A stretch of DNA of 64,000 bases from positions 169,363,900 to 169,427,899 of the forward strand of contig CM041292.1 in the NCBI GenBank assembly GCA_023052935.1, in the 5' to 3' direction. This DNA comes from Piezodorus guildinii. Lineage: Eukaryota > Arthropoda > Insecta > Hemiptera > Pentatomidae. Below the pieces are notes generated by a model that was not told the DNA's origin, did not search any database, and saw only the letters and a list, made by a program, of their open reading frames with translations. A program made the position numbers and the translations under genes. This document shows, piece by piece, positions 43,262 through 55,340 of the stretch. How positions within the stretch are numbered: position 1 is the stretch's first letter; each line of letters opens with the position of its first letter.

Positions 43262-43446
43262 GAGGCCCTCAGGTGCTGAGAGGCAGTTGGGGCGGTGAGG
43301 TGACGGCACTGCGGGGAGAAGACGCCACCTTGGGACTGGTGGTGTGTGCTGACCCCAGGCCCCGGCACGCCACCTGGGAGTGGGGCAGCCTCCACCTCCA
43401 AGTCGGCCAAGGGCTGGGCCGCTACCAGGCCGAACAGCTAGTCCAG
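43262..43446 (+). CDS. Ig-superfamily adhesion protein, internal exon (first half of second visible Ig domain)
   Basis: The acceptor TTCGGTTGCAG precedes it and the donor CAG/GTAACT ends it. Entry is phase 1 (completing a Gly codon split with 16172) and exit is phase 0. The translation reads GPQVLRGSWGGEVTALRGED, then ATLGLVVCADPRPRHATWEW, then GSLHLQVGQGLGRYQAEQLV and Q. The B-strand Cys and C-strand Trp of an Ig fold are present. The exon stands out by its high G+C. It joins in frame to 50620-50755, so the second Ig domain is split between two exons, in contrast to the single-exon domain at 15888-16172. Confidence 0.85.
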
Positions 43447-43924
43447 GTAACTATATTCATTATAATATAAATAAATAAAGTAATCAATAAAATTAATTAA
43501 TAATTTAAAGACATAAACTGGACTTATTCTAGTATAAATTTCTCATAGCATTTGGTGTGCATCTCTATTTGTGGCCCATTTACATGATGATGATCAAGTT
43601 TATGTATACTATTTCAGAAGCTATAAAAATGCAAAGATATCCTAAATGTGCTACCTCAATAAATCATGTTGTATTTTATCGTTGGTATAAGTCGACTTTT
43701 ATTTCTTGATGCTAAATATCTTTAAATATTGACTGGCATTAGAGTATGGTTTCAAATTACCCTGTAGTACTGACCTTTCGTTAAAACCAACTTTAATTTT
43801 TGTTTATTATTTTCAATAATGAACTTCTGCAGGCGAAAAAAAAAAAAAATCCTCCCGTTCACCTCAAAATTTGATGGGCTACGTTTTAAGACGCGTTGAA
43901 CCCAAATAACAAATTAAAAAAATC

Positions 43925-45840
43925 CTTTGTCTGCCATATGCTGTACGCGGCTTCGAAACTACTGGACCAATTTTTTTTTAATTTTGGCACAAAAATACCA
44001 GAAATTCCGACGATGATTCTAACACTTAGAAGTTGATATCAGCCGATTAGTTATAAATGGTGGCCCATTAAAAATTATTATATTCAATAACTTATTTTTG
44101 AAAATGGATACAAATTTAATTAGAATTTTCTAATCAAGAAACCGCGATTAGTTAAAAAAAAAATAAAGCATGGAAATTTTACCTATATATTCTGCCATAA
44201 CTCAAGTATTTTTAAAGACAGAAAAATATATAGAGTTTTTTGAATTACTAAAGAATGATGAAAAAAAAATGTATATATTTAAGTCACAAACTAATCTGTC
44301 AGATATTTGAATTATTTGACTTTTGACATTTTGGTAAGCTATTTACCTTTGAATTAATTATTGCTTTTTATATTAGTTATTGGTCTATAAACAGGTATAT
44401 AAACAGTTATACCTTTATATAGTTATTTGGAAATAATAAACCATTGTGTAATAATTTTCGGCGTTTTAAATTTATTTTTAAGTCCTTATGCAATTAAAAA
44501 GACTAATAAATTTAACTTTACCTCTCTTCTTCTGTAAATACTGTATAAATGGGTAGTAGATGTACATTTTTTATTTATGTAATTTTTGCGATTCATCACA
44601 TGCTTTGAGGCCTTATTACACCAGTTGATGGTTTCCTTGTTTGTTGAACTCGATTCCTAAACATGAATTCTTCTCTTCTCATCTAATAGGGAAATTTTAT
44701 TAATACATTTTTTTTTTGTTCTGGTGGCTATTGGAACCTTTTTAATAACCTTTTCAAAATCAAGAACTCATGTTTTCAAATATTCAACAATATTTTGAAA
44801 ATGTGTTTATTTGTTTCTTTATAGGACTTTAGCATATTGCAGACTTGACTCCTATAGTGAAATTCCTTAGCGATATTTAAAATTCAAACAGCTCTTAATG
44901 TTAATGTCAGGAATGGATTAAGTTTCCAATAAAATTAGAACCTATAAAAGAGTTGAGGAAGGGAACGTATCTTCAAGAAACAAAATTCGAAGCAGTGGAT
45001 TCTAGGACATAGTGATATTGCAGAAAATGGTAGACTAACATTAAAAGAGCATTCCCACAGACTTCTCCAATCAAAGCAATTGCACTAAATAGAGAATGAG
45101 GAGACCATTGAGGGTCAAAAACCTCACAACCGAATTGCCAGGGAAGATAAAGTCCTGAATTTCAAACTACGGAAGGACCACACGAAGCTAAGTTTCAACA
45201 AAAAGTTTCTAGTTGGTCGCAGTCCCTTATAAATAAAGTGATCACATGACACAACTTAGTATTGTTGTCGAATGTAAAAAACGCTGCAAATTATTACACA
45301 AAGGTTTATTATTTCCAATTAACTATATTAACGTATAACCATTTATAGGCAATTAAATAACATGAAAAGCAATAAATAATTAAAAGAAAAATGGAATATC
45401 ACCGCTGCTGATTTAAAAACGCTATATCTCTGCTAGTTCTGAGCCAATATCAATGATTCTTCATTTTGGAGGAATATATCGACCAACTTATTATTATTTT
45501 TTATTGTTTTAGTTATTCTAAAACTCTCTACATATTTCTCCCTATATTTTTAGTTATAGATAAAATTTCAATTTTTTTATTTTTATTTTTTACAATTATT
45601 CCCGTTTTTTTGGTTAAAAACACTAATAAATCATTTCTCTATCTTAAAAAAAAAAATTAAATTATTGAATTAAATCATTTTTAATCGGCAACCGTCTGAA
45701 AAATAACCAGCTAATTAAACGCCTAGGTGTTAGGACATCGTTGCATGGACTAGTATTTTTGTGGAGATTTTCAGAAAAATTGGTCCAGTAGTTTCAGAGA
45801 ATTCCGCGGACGGCAGACAAACATATGTTTTTATTCGTTA
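43925..45840. mobile_element. Long inverted-repeat (foldback) element, about 1.9 kb
   Basis: The left arm (43925-44460) and right arm (45287-45840) are reverse complements with many indels. The outer ends share TTTGTCTGCC and GAAACTACTGGACCAATTTT, then CACAAAAATAC and CCTAACACCTAG-type blocks. The inner ends share GGAAATAATAAACC and TTGTGTAATAATTT. The spacer (44461-45286) has no recognised ORF. Arms of about 540 bp make it a foldback or long-TIR non-autonomous DNA transposon. No clear target-site duplication was found. Confidence 0.7.
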
Positions 45841-47099
45841 TTCGATTAAAAAAGTTGATATTGAAAATAATAAAGCAAAAGAATTATTTAAAAAAAGTAA
45901 TATATACCTATCTATGTTGCCAATTTCAATAGAGTTGTTTAAGAAAATGGGACGCGTAAGTTTAATTATTTATTTACCCTTTCTCCAACTCTCCATCTAA
46001 TATCTTTTTGTTGATTACTTCGGGGTATTTTTTCTTTCAAAAAACAAATTAATTCCCTCAAAATTCGAGGTCTTATACATCAAGATACGTAGACCCAGAA
46101 AAATAAAAGACCGCCCGCTCTACTCAATTAAACGATAGTTGACAAAATTCTCTATTAAACAAAACAAAAACAAAAATCATTGATCGATTAAGAAAGTTTT
46201 TCCCTGTTTCGAACTTTTTGAACCACTGGTTGTTGGCCATTTTCCTTTTAGTATAAATGAAAATTATTGCTGATTCGTGTTTCCAAAGCTTTTTTATTGA
46301 TTTATTGATATGCGTATATGTATGGAGCTATATAAATGTTATACCATAATATAATTATAGGGAAATAATAAATTCTTGTATAATAGATCACTAGGTGACT
46401 ATAGTTTACTTAAAAAACTTTTAAGTTCAAATGAAGATATTCCATAGTAATAACGACAAGGTTATCCATTATCAATTACTTATAACTGCCAAAAAGATTG
46501 ATATAAGGGATATTATGTGCGCATTAAAAAATTAATTGGTATCTGACGGTTAAGCAACAGCTCTATCTCTCTCGAGTTTTGATTGTTCCTCTTGTAACTA
46601 TGAGCCATGCTGATTTTTTGAAGGATATCCCTATATATTAAGTGATGTTTCTTGTCTTAAGTAAATAACCCAAAAGTGTGGAAATTCGAGTTTTTAGAAC
46701 CTTCATAAAACAGCTAAATTTTTAAACATCAAACCACTAAAATTTATTCATGATACAAACATTTTATGTTAAGATATCAGGATTTTATCAATACAATGCT
46801 GAGTCGAATATATTATTACTGTATGAGATTAACAACATGTAAGAGAAAAGTTTTTATCCAAAAGCTAATAAAATAAAATATATTCCTTATCCTAAGACAT
46901 TGTTTGTATGGCTTGTAATTAGCTTGTAGAATAGAAAGTAAGAGTCTCTTAGATTTTCAATCATTAATGAGGTGTTTTAGTATTGAGATTTCTTTGTTGA
47001 CCATGACGTGTTTAACGAACATTCCACTGATTTTTTTTTTTTAATGTAGTTAGGGAAATTGAAATATTTCATAAAATTGTTGGAAATCATAAAAAAATG

Positions 47100-47102
<3 letters not shown>
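45841..47102. other. Intronic AT-rich sequence, partial relic of the foldback arm
   Basis: Near 46330-46385 the block GTTATACCATAATATAATTA and AGGGAAATAATAAATTC resembles the inner arm of the 43925-45840 element. Otherwise nothing is recognised. Confidence 0.4.

Positions 47103-47164
<62 letters not shown>
47103..47164. repeat. (TA)n microsatellite
   Basis: An uninterrupted dinucleotide tract of about 60 bp. Confidence 0.9.
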
Positions 47165-47165
<1 letters not shown>

Positions 47166-48688
47166 CATCTTTGAGAAATTTTAGTTTTTTCTCAGCCTTG
47201 GAATAAATCGTAGCTCCTTCTGGCTGTCTTGCCTACTATCTCTCTATCAGAAGCCTGCCTCTCGAAATGTTTCTTCCAGATGTCTCCTTTGTCAGTTGTC
47301 TTTCCTTTGACTCGATCTTCGATTTTCTCTTCAAGCGTTCTATGATAGGCTGATCTGTTCCTCAATTCTGTAATATTTTTCCTCATCTCTTGTCTAGAAT
47401 TTCCCAAGCAATATGGTAAAATGGAAAAGGTAGCGCTAATGTCTCCCAAAATCAAGGAATAAACCTATATATTAGAGTAAATAAACCGGTAAAAAATGCT
47501 CAAAATGGCAAAGAATTAAAAAGAATTCTATAATTTTTTTATTTATTTTTTTTTTTTTAGAATTTATATGATATTTATTTATAATATTTTCAATCATCTA
47601 TTGTTTAGAGGTACATTTTACGTTATGTTTCAACTTTCATGTCGACGTCCTAGATAATGTTTTCATGAGGCAACAACCAGACTATAAATAATCATCATAG
47701 GTATGGTGTCAGAAGTGTATAATTCTGTAGTTGGAATGAAATAAATTGTGATAAGTTTAACCAAATAACCTGTCGTAAATGTATTATTTCCTCCGCTACG
47801 GTATATGCAGCTGATTACACTCGCCACTTGGCTACTTCAATCGCTCAAACCTTCCTCTTAACTATGAATATCTCATCTATATGTCTGTCAAAAAGCCTTT
47901 CTTGTTTTACGCTTTTATGCTTTGGGGCTCACTTAAACATCGCATTCTCTCCATACCATCTTTAAAACCAAAATCTCTCACAAAATCATCTTTTATCATT
48001 ACTTCGTCATTAAAAAGATCATCCCAATTGATGTCAATGTGTCATATAATGCTGATTTGTCCCAGACCAACCTAATTGTTACATCTCACTTCCTCTTAAT
48101 TCTTGATAATCCTTACATCTAAAAAGGAAGATGATCTCGAAACTTTTTTTTTATCTTTTTGTGGAGTTTATTACCTTATATAAATGTACTTTACTGGTTG
48201 TATTATTAAATACAGTTGTTAATTTTAATAAATAATTATTAAAACAAGTTTTTTTTAAATTAAAAGTATATACCATGATTCTGATAATCGACTCTTGATC
48301 CTTCTGCTATTTATTTTTCATCAATCCATGTTAATCTTAATCCTTGCTACGTTATGTTTATTGATCATTTCTGAGGATTTTCGGTTAAATGAAAGTTTTT
48401 GAGAAATATTAATTATCTTAATTGACAATCCACATAAATATATATTGGACTCCCGAAACCTTCTCGAGCTTGTGATGGAACGATGTTTGAAGATTGCTAT
48501 TAGTTTCAATCAAGTTGTCAAGCGTACCAAGAAAACGTTAATATTAACTAATGGAGACTTTAGGTGGGGTGCGGTCATCAAATGAATTGAAGTTATTACT
48601 TAAGTAGTAAATTAATAATTTTAGGAATAATTATTTAAATGTTTTCTGTACTTTATTACTGGTATCTAATTATTTTTATTCAAATTGT
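47165..48688. other. Intronic AT-rich sequence, nothing recognised
   Basis: A minus-strand frame at 47192-47455 reads KIEDRVKGKTTDKGDIWKKH and may be a retroelement linker. The match is too weak to annotate. Confidence 0.4.
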
Positions 48689-49595
48689 TACTTTCACTTA
48701 CTATATATAGTAAGGGAAAGTATTGCGATCGTGAACATTTTCGAATTCCAGTTTTCAACGGAAATACACCTTTTAGGGTCCCCTGAGTCCAAATAACCAA
48801 GTCTCGCAAAAAGGTCTGTGTGTGTGTGTGTCCGTGTGTGGTAACTTTCGGGCGGAAACGAAAAGTCCTATGAAACTGAAATTTCATATTTAAGACAACT
48901 ATACGCCCGAGACGTTACAAAAAAAACCTTTTTCATCAAAATGAGCTTACCAGAAGAGGCACTTTATACCATGCATTTTGCACCTATTTTCGATTTTCTC
49001 GAAAACTGTTCCGACGATTTTGATCAAACTCGCTATATCGATGTAAAATTTAATGGGCTTTAATGTCATGTCGGGTTTATTCTGATAAAAATAGTCTGAC
49101 AGGGCTTAAATGCCGATATTTTAATTTTTTTTCTTCTAAAGTACCTTTAATTTTGTATATTTTATAAAAAAACCATATTATCTAGTTAGCATTGATAAAT
49201 AACAGCTAAATATGCATGTTGAGCAAATTTGAAAAGCAACTTAAGGAGAAAACTGAAAAAATATTTTTTTAATGCAATTTTTCGTTTTTGAACATAAGAA
49301 CAGTAATATACATGTGTAATATACCGTTGGAAAGCTAAATATTTTAGAAAAAAATATTCTCTGATACACAAGAGCTTGTAAAAGTTAATAGAGAGTGATA
49401 AAAAGCCGATAAAACTAAGTGATTGTTGTAAATAATAATATCATAGATTTTTTAATAAAACACATGTTTCTATATAAATTCAATTTAATGAATTCTTTAA
49501 TGGTTTCACTCATTTTTATCTCTTACTGTATTTGAAAATTCATTAATCTATTCTAAAAACGGGTGTAAGTGAAAGTCGTGTGTTGCCAGCACCAG
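48689..49595 (-). mobile_element. 0.9-kb family, full-length copy E
   Basis: It starts TACTTTCACTTACTATATAT and continues AGTAAGGGAAAGTATTGCGA, the (TG)n near 48820, GACAACTATACGCCCGAGAC, and ATACCGTTGGAAAGCTAAA. It ends AAGTCGTGTGTTGCCAGCAC and CAG. At 907 bp it is the most complete reverse copy. Confidence 0.8.
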
Positions 49596-50134
49596 TTTTT
49601 TTTTTATTTATTTTTTTTGTTTTCTATCTATTTTTTTTTTCTTATCATCGTTGAATGCATAAATTCAGGCTAAAAGGTCGGTAGATAAATTGAATAAGTT
49701 TACTTATTCTGTGAATTTATTTTATTACTGCACCTCTAACCAACTACTCTATTTTATTCTATAATTTATGATTGAATATTACATTAGCAAGGAATTATAT
49801 TGTATCAACATTATTAAGAAAGATTTATATGCCTAAATTGCTCATATGAAATCTTAACAATCATATAAATCCATCTAAAAATTTTTTATTTATATACGAG
49901 TATAATACACGTTAATAAGTGTAAAGTTAAATCTGAACACTCTTCTTTTCCGAATGTTTCGGAATTGAAGTAATTATTCCTAACTTAAGTGAACACGTTT
50001 TGCTATAGTCTAACTCATGTAAATATATACTATATTGAGTGTAACTGTAAAAGATTTTGACAGTCATCCTGTCATTTTTTCTATACTCAACTATATTGGT
50101 ATTTTGGTTCCATTTTTCGTTTATATATTTTTTT
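49596..50134. other. Intronic AT-rich sequence, nothing recognised
   Basis: No feature recognised. Confidence 0.4.
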
Positions 50135-50310
50135 AGATATTTCATAATGAAAATACGGGATTTTGAGGAAGGTGTTCATACCCAAGGATCGCCCCTCGGC
50201 CGAATACAAAGAACAAATAATATTCTGTCACAGACGGGATTCGAACCTAGGAACTGGATAACAGTATGCCAGTGCTCTATTCAATTCACCACGCCCCTCC
50301 CTATTAAAAT
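50135..50310 (-). mobile_element. tRNA-derived SINE (family 1), partial
   Basis: The reverse complement gives GGAGGGGCGTGGTGAATTGA, then ATCCAGTTCCTAGGTTCGAA, then TCCCGTCTGTGACAGAAT. The tRNA-like head has a clear B box (GGTTCGAATCCC), and ATCCAG, CCxGGTTCGAA, CxGxCTGTGACA match the 4165-4475 SINE. Confidence 0.7.
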
Positions 50311-50349
50311 GCTAAATATTAATATGTTTATTAATTAAGATATGGAGGT

Positions 50350-50460
50350 TTAAGGAATACCGCACATGCTCGAGATCACCTATGAAGGACAGCATTACTA
50401 AGGATATTTACTCCCATTAAGAAATCCTTAGGTCACCTGCCAGATTTCGACCCGCGATAT
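50350..50460 (-). mobile_element. SINE family 2 fragment
   Basis: The reverse complement gives GCGGGTCGAAATCTGGCAGG, then TTTCTTAATGGGAGTAAATA, and CCTTAGTAATGCTGTCCTTC. These match the intact SINE at 8914-9201. Confidence 0.7.
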
Positions 50461-50619
50461 TTTTAAATCTAATTTTGTGTATTTACATACATTTTTATGT
50501 ACGCACCAATTTCGATTTTACTAGTTAGTTCTGTTTTTATGGAATATCCTTACAGTGAATTAATGTGTTATTATTGATTACCATTTTATGGATATTCACA
50601 TTTATTTACTGCTTCACAG

Positions 50620-50755
50620 CAGGAGAAGCGAGAGGACTGCTACGAGGCCCGGCTGCACGTTCGCCAGGTGGACCCTACGGACTCGAGGACCTACTTCCTC
50701 AAGGTGGAGAACGACAAGGGAACGGACAGGCACTACCTCAGGCTGGCCGTCCGTG
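50620..50755 (+). CDS. Ig-superfamily adhesion protein, internal exon (second half of second visible Ig domain)
   Basis: The acceptor ATTTACTGCTTCACAG is followed by phase-0 coding: QEKREDCYEARLHVRQVDPT, then DSRTYFLKVENDKGTDRHYL, then RLAVR. The best-phased donor is G/GTTCGT at 50755/50756, which restores phase 1 like the end of the first Ig exon. The GT there is not followed by the usual bases, and a second GT (GTATAA at 50760) is possible, so the end is uncertain by a few bases. The F-strand reads DSRTYFL where Ig domains normally have D-x-x-x-Y-x-C: the second canonical Cys is absent and a Cys occurs earlier (EDCYEARL). The next exon is not in the window. Confidence 0.82.
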
Positions 50756-51039
50756 GTTCGTATAACAATGGCAAGTCTCACCTCCACATTTTCACCTTTA
50801 TTTATAATATTTATTATATTCTTTTATGTCTCCCTTTATGGATAGAATAAGCTAATCATATTAATATTTTATGGGGATTTTCAAAGTGAAAATTAATTTA
50901 ACCATTCGGGTCACAGAAGAATAATATGTCATTAATTACCACTGTTGAATAGCCAATCTTATCATTCAGAGATTTTTCGATGTTATCAAAAATTAATTTA
51001 TGTTAAGCAAACAAGCAAGTTTTATCATCATCATAGTAT

Positions 51040-51690
51040 TATCCTCTCTACCGCGGCGAAGTGTGAGGATGTCCTGTGTAGAGCTTGGACCACATATCCC
51101 TCTCCTGCACCACCTATCTTCTTATCTTCCATTCTAGTCCACGCTTCCTGAACGCCTCCTGTACACCTGCTTCCCGGGTGTTATGTGGTGTTGATCGAGA
51201 CATTTCTACTTAAGCCTCATAAGCCATCTTAGCAGTCCTACCGAGATTCATTCTTGGGAGGTGGCCTAACTTTCTCAATTTATTTTCCTCAAGAATGGTT
51301 TCCGTAGAAACGAACGGCTGTACCTCAAGGTTTGACCTGATAGTCGTATTCCGGATCCTATCTCTCCTGGTCTTCCCTTCAACTTTCCTTCGGTACCTCA
51401 TTTATTTTGCAAGGATACTTTGAAGTGAGGGTCCACTACTCAGATGAGTAGGAAAGAAGAGATAGGAAAGTTGACCTGAACACTGATAGCTTTGTTTTCT
51501 TAGTGACCTCTCTTCTGTTTAGGAAGCCACAACTAACTGCGTGGAACGTTCTGCCTTCCGTTACCAGCCTCTGAGATATCTTCTCGTCAATACTTTTTCC
51601 ATGTATGCCTTCCATACTTATCCAGGCTTTTAAGTACTTGAGATCCTCGACCTGCTCCAAAACGTTTTCCTTTAATCATGTTGATATAGG
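51040..51690 (-). pseudogene. RTE-like LINE reverse transcriptase C-terminus, decayed
   Basis: The minus strand reads VEDLKYLKAWISMEGIHGKS, IDEKISQRLV, AVSCGFLNRREVTKKTKLSV, FRSTFLSLLSYSSE. After a gap it continues YRRKVEGKTRRDRIRNTTIR, LEENKLRKLGHLPRM, and EAFRKRGLEWKIRR, ERDMWSKLYTGHPHTSPR. This is the thumb/C-terminal order of RTE/BovB-type RTs (IDxRI, FLxRKEVSKKTKLxVF, RTRRDxIRN, WLGHVxRM). Stops and indels split it. It is antisense to the Ig gene. Confidence 0.8.
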
Positions 51691-52159
51691 ACAGTTGTTG
51701 TACTTATTGTACAATACTCACATCATGTTGTAGGTCCCTATCATTGGCTGCAATTATGACTATTATGTTTTAAACATATTCTAAATACCGCTTTATGTGC
51801 TATATACAGCATATCCTATTTTGATACTTAAGCATGTGATATAGTTTCTATATGGTTGTCTAACATCGTCCTTCTACCATTCAAGTCAGTACTAGGTTTT
51901 GCCCTCTAATCTTGTCCTAATAAATCTGACTGTTCCCAACCGTCCAAGGTGGCCAAAACATCGAAGCAGAATATCTTCTTTGTAATCGTTGGCTGATAGA
52001 GGTTTGACGTAATGATTTCTGTTGGCTAATAAGTTACTATGAGAAAATGAGAAGAAATATAATTGCATCCGTTTCAATCTATATAACACTATTCCTTCGA
52101 TACACATATGATCTTTTCAATATAAGATGACCTTATGGTTTTATATTTTCTTAGAATGG

Positions 52160-52240
52160 GTGCCCTAAATTGTGTGGCTAGCACGCTTGTTTACCAAAGG
52201 TTGTGAGTTCTAATCCCACCCGACCCTTTTTCAAGTATAT
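52160..52240 (+). mobile_element. tRNA-like SINE head fragment
   Basis: TGTGGCTAGCACGCTTG (A-box-like) and GTGAGTTCTAATCCCACCC (B-box-like) lie at tRNA spacing and are followed by a T run. The match to pol III boxes is imperfect. Confidence 0.45.
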
Positions 52241-52479
52241 AATTAGCCATTCTCTAAGTATTTGAGGCTCAACAATTAACTAATGTGGACTCACAAACAA
52301 AATTTTAAGGATTGATAATCGTAACCTTTAAGATCCATCGTGAATCGCTGTATGGTTATTAATTTTCATATATTAAATTAAAGCTTCACCGTGCGGCCAA
52401 GGATCTACAATTTCTGCCAACAGAATTATATTTAGGGTTTTAGTGCGTTCGCCTAAAGTTACCTCGAGACTTTCTTTTT

Positions 52480-52690
52480 TGTATTAATCTTATTTCCTCT
52501 TGTTGGTAGAAATGAATTACCATATTGCTGCATTTATCGGCAGGCATAATTATATCGTCTAGCTAAAGTAGTAAGACTTACTGCTCCTGGTATTTCTTAT
52601 TTCTTTTTTTTTTCCCTTAAATTTTCAAAAATGAAACAATCCAAAACTAAATTAAACAGTAAAAGACTGAGGCAGCAGCCTTGCAGGATT
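52480..52690 (-). pseudogene. RT palm relic of the RTE-like element
   Basis: The minus strand reads LQGCCLSLLLFNLVLDCF, then after stops LDDIIMPADKCSNMVIHFYQ. These are RT motifs 4-5 (QGCxLSPLLFNLxL and xADDI). The order and strand fit an upstream part of the 51040-51690 relic. The 750 bp between them is unrecognised. Confidence 0.65.
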
Positions 52691-53503
52691 ACTATGTTGT
52701 TTTCAATACCGGTAAGGTATTTGCCAATACACTTTCCTTAAAGAGATTTACATCTTTTAAGATACATCTTTAATAACTTCTTGCCTGTTTATTTATCAAA
52801 ACCCTGTCGTATTGCAAATATAACCTTTACAATTAAGGCTCAAATTCAAACGGTCACGCTTTGTTCTACAGCTGAAATTCCAACTATACCATTAAAGGGA
52901 GACAATCCAATATTGCTTGTATCTGCTTCGCAACTCGAGCACTTTTCGCACTTAAAAAGCTTTGGTGAAATGCATGGTACCTGCTTTTATACAGTATAAG
53001 CTTTGATATGGAGAATTTCAAAGCATATGTAATCACCCCCTGGGTACAATGGTTTTCCAGTACCTGTTTGATCAAATATAATTCAGAAAAAAAATATAGG
53101 AACTCATGAATAAATCTAAATTAAATTTAAATTATGTGGCTATATAAACAAAAATGTGGCTTTCGTATTTCTCTCTGACTTGGAAAAGCAATAGGTCATG
53201 GATAATTTTATCTAAAATCTAATGATTTGCCCAGTTTTGGGGAAATTAAGTTATCATAGGATCGTAAGATGAAGTGTAGAAGGTACAGAAAGAAAGAAAC
53301 AATTTTAAATCAAAATTTAAATTTAATTTTCTCATCATTGTCCTGAGTTTCCTTTTGGTTCAATATTTCTAAGATTTTATTTTAATCATCTAGTGCATTT
53401 AGACTATGGTACGTTGGTAAATTTTTAAATTAAAACTTCTATAGATCTTACTCAGTAGATCCTTACGACAAATATTATGTAACAAATCAAAGTGTCTAAT
53501 TTT

Positions 53504-54190
53504 TACTTTCACTTACCTATATATGAAATATATAGTAAGGGAAAGTATTGCGATCGTGAAAATTTTCGAATTCCAGTTTTCAACGGAAATACACGTTTTA
53601 AGGTCACCTGAGTCCAAATAACGAAGTCCGCAAAAAGGTCTGTGTGTGTGGTAACTCAAAAACGAGTCGTACGGAACTGAAATTTCATATTTAAGACTAC
53701 TATTCGCCCGAGATTTTACAGCAACTTTTTCACTAAAATGGGCTGACCGGAAGTCCTACTTTATCACATGCATTTAGCACCTTTTTACGATTTTCTCAAA
53801 AACGGCTCTAACGATTTTGATTAACCTCGCTATATTGATGTACAATTTTAATGGGATTTAATATCATGTAGATTTCATTCTGATTGAAATAGTCTGATGG
53901 TGCTTAAATGCAGATATTTTAAATTTTCTTCATATAAAGTATAAAGATTCTATAAAAATAACTATATTATCTTGTTAGCAGTGAACGAATTAAAGTTGAA
54001 CGAATTCGATAAACAACTAAAGCAGAAAACTTAACAAATATTTGTTTATGCATTTTTGGTGTTTTTAAACACAATAGTAATATAGATGTATAATATACCG
54101 TTGGAAAGCCAAAGATTTTAGAAAAAAACATTATCTGATTCACGGAATAGTAAAGGGTAATTGGGAGTGATGAAAAGCCGATAAAACTAA
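53504..54190 (-). mobile_element. 0.9-kb family, copy F (far end missing)
   Basis: It begins TACTTTCACTTACCTATATA and runs through GGGAAAGTATTGCGATCGTG, CAGTTTTCAACGGAAATACA and ATACCGTTGGAAAGCCAAAG to AAAAGCCGATAAAACTAAT. It then breaks off. Confidence 0.78.
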
Positions 54191-54261
54191 TTGTTTTTTG
54201 GGTTTCCGAAAAAGAAAATGTATATTGACCGTGCTGCAACCTGGCGGCCTGTCAATGAAGC

Positions 54262-54463
54262 ACAGCGCGCAATTTTGGTTTTGAACATTAATAGTTAGAA
54301 CAGTAATATAGACGTATAGTATACCGTTTGGAAAATAAATACTTTAGAAAATATATTATCTTATACACAAGCTTGTAAAATTGAATAAAGAGTGATAAAA
54401 AGCGGATAAAACGGATAATAGAGTTTTTAATAAAACACATGTTTATATATTAATTCAATTTAG
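54262..54463 (-). mobile_element. 0.9-kb family, partial copy G
   Basis: The sequence jumps back to an earlier point of the family (AATTTTGGTTTTGAACATTA) and repeats AGTATACCGTTTGGAAAATA, AAGCTTGTAAAATTGAATAA and AACACATGTTTATATATTAA. It is adjacent to copy F after a 70-bp non-family stretch. Confidence 0.7.
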
Positions 54464-54751
54464 AGTTTTGTGCCTTGAAGCTCTAATAAACAAACAAACA
54501 AACCTACAGAGTGTTGTAATCTAAGTTGCAAACCAAAATTACGTAATTTTGAGGGTTAAAAAAAAAAAACTTTTTTTTTTATCAAAACTAGTATATCTCC
54601 TGAGTGGTAAGTTGGAGTGACAAATATTATAAAACAAATAAATTCTCAACTAAATTTCTGACTCAATAACTATCGTCAAAGTTTCATTCTAGCAACACCA
54701 ACTGAGATAACGTGTCAAACTGAGAATAAAAAAAAAACGTTACAACAATGT

Positions 54752-55340
54752 AAGTTACAATCAACCAGCCAGAAGACACCTATGTCCAGTTACAATCAAC
54801 CAGCCAGAAGACACCTATGTCCAGTTACAATCAACCAGCCAGAAGACACCTATGTCCAGTTACAATCAACCAGCCAGAAGACACCTATGTCCAGTTACAA
54901 TCAACCAGCCAGAAGACACCTATGTCCAGTTACAATCAACCAGCCAGAAGACACCTATGTCCAGTTACAATCAACCAGCCAGAAGACACCTATGTCCAGT
55001 TACAATCAACCAGCCAGAAGACACCTATGTCCAGTTACAATCAACCAGCCAGAAGAACCTATGTCCAGTTACAATCAACAGCCAGAAGACACCTATGTCC
55101 AGTTACAATCAACCAGCAGAAGACACCTATGTCCAGTTACAATCAACCAGCAAATGACACCTATGTCAGTTACAATCAACCACCAGAAGACACTATGTCC
55201 AGTTACAATCAACCAGCCAGAAGACACCTATGTCCAGTTACAATCAACCAGCAGAAGACACTATTTCCAGTTACAATCAACCAGCCAGAAGACACCTATG
55301 TCCAGTTACAATCAACCAGCCAGAAGACACCTATGTCCAC
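54752..55340 (+). repeat. 35-bp minisatellite, about 17 units
   Basis: The unit is GTTACAATCAACCAGCCAGA followed by AGACACCTATGTCCA. The first eight or so units (54752-55040) are identical. Units from about 55050 on carry scattered one- or two-base deletions and substitutions. There are no spacers. All three plus-strand frames stay open through it, so the ORFs found here are by-products. Confidence 0.95.

Noticed and set aside
54752..55340. Possible CRISPR array (regular 35-bp repeats)
   Set aside because: The repeats are contiguous without spacers, and the window is eukaryotic.
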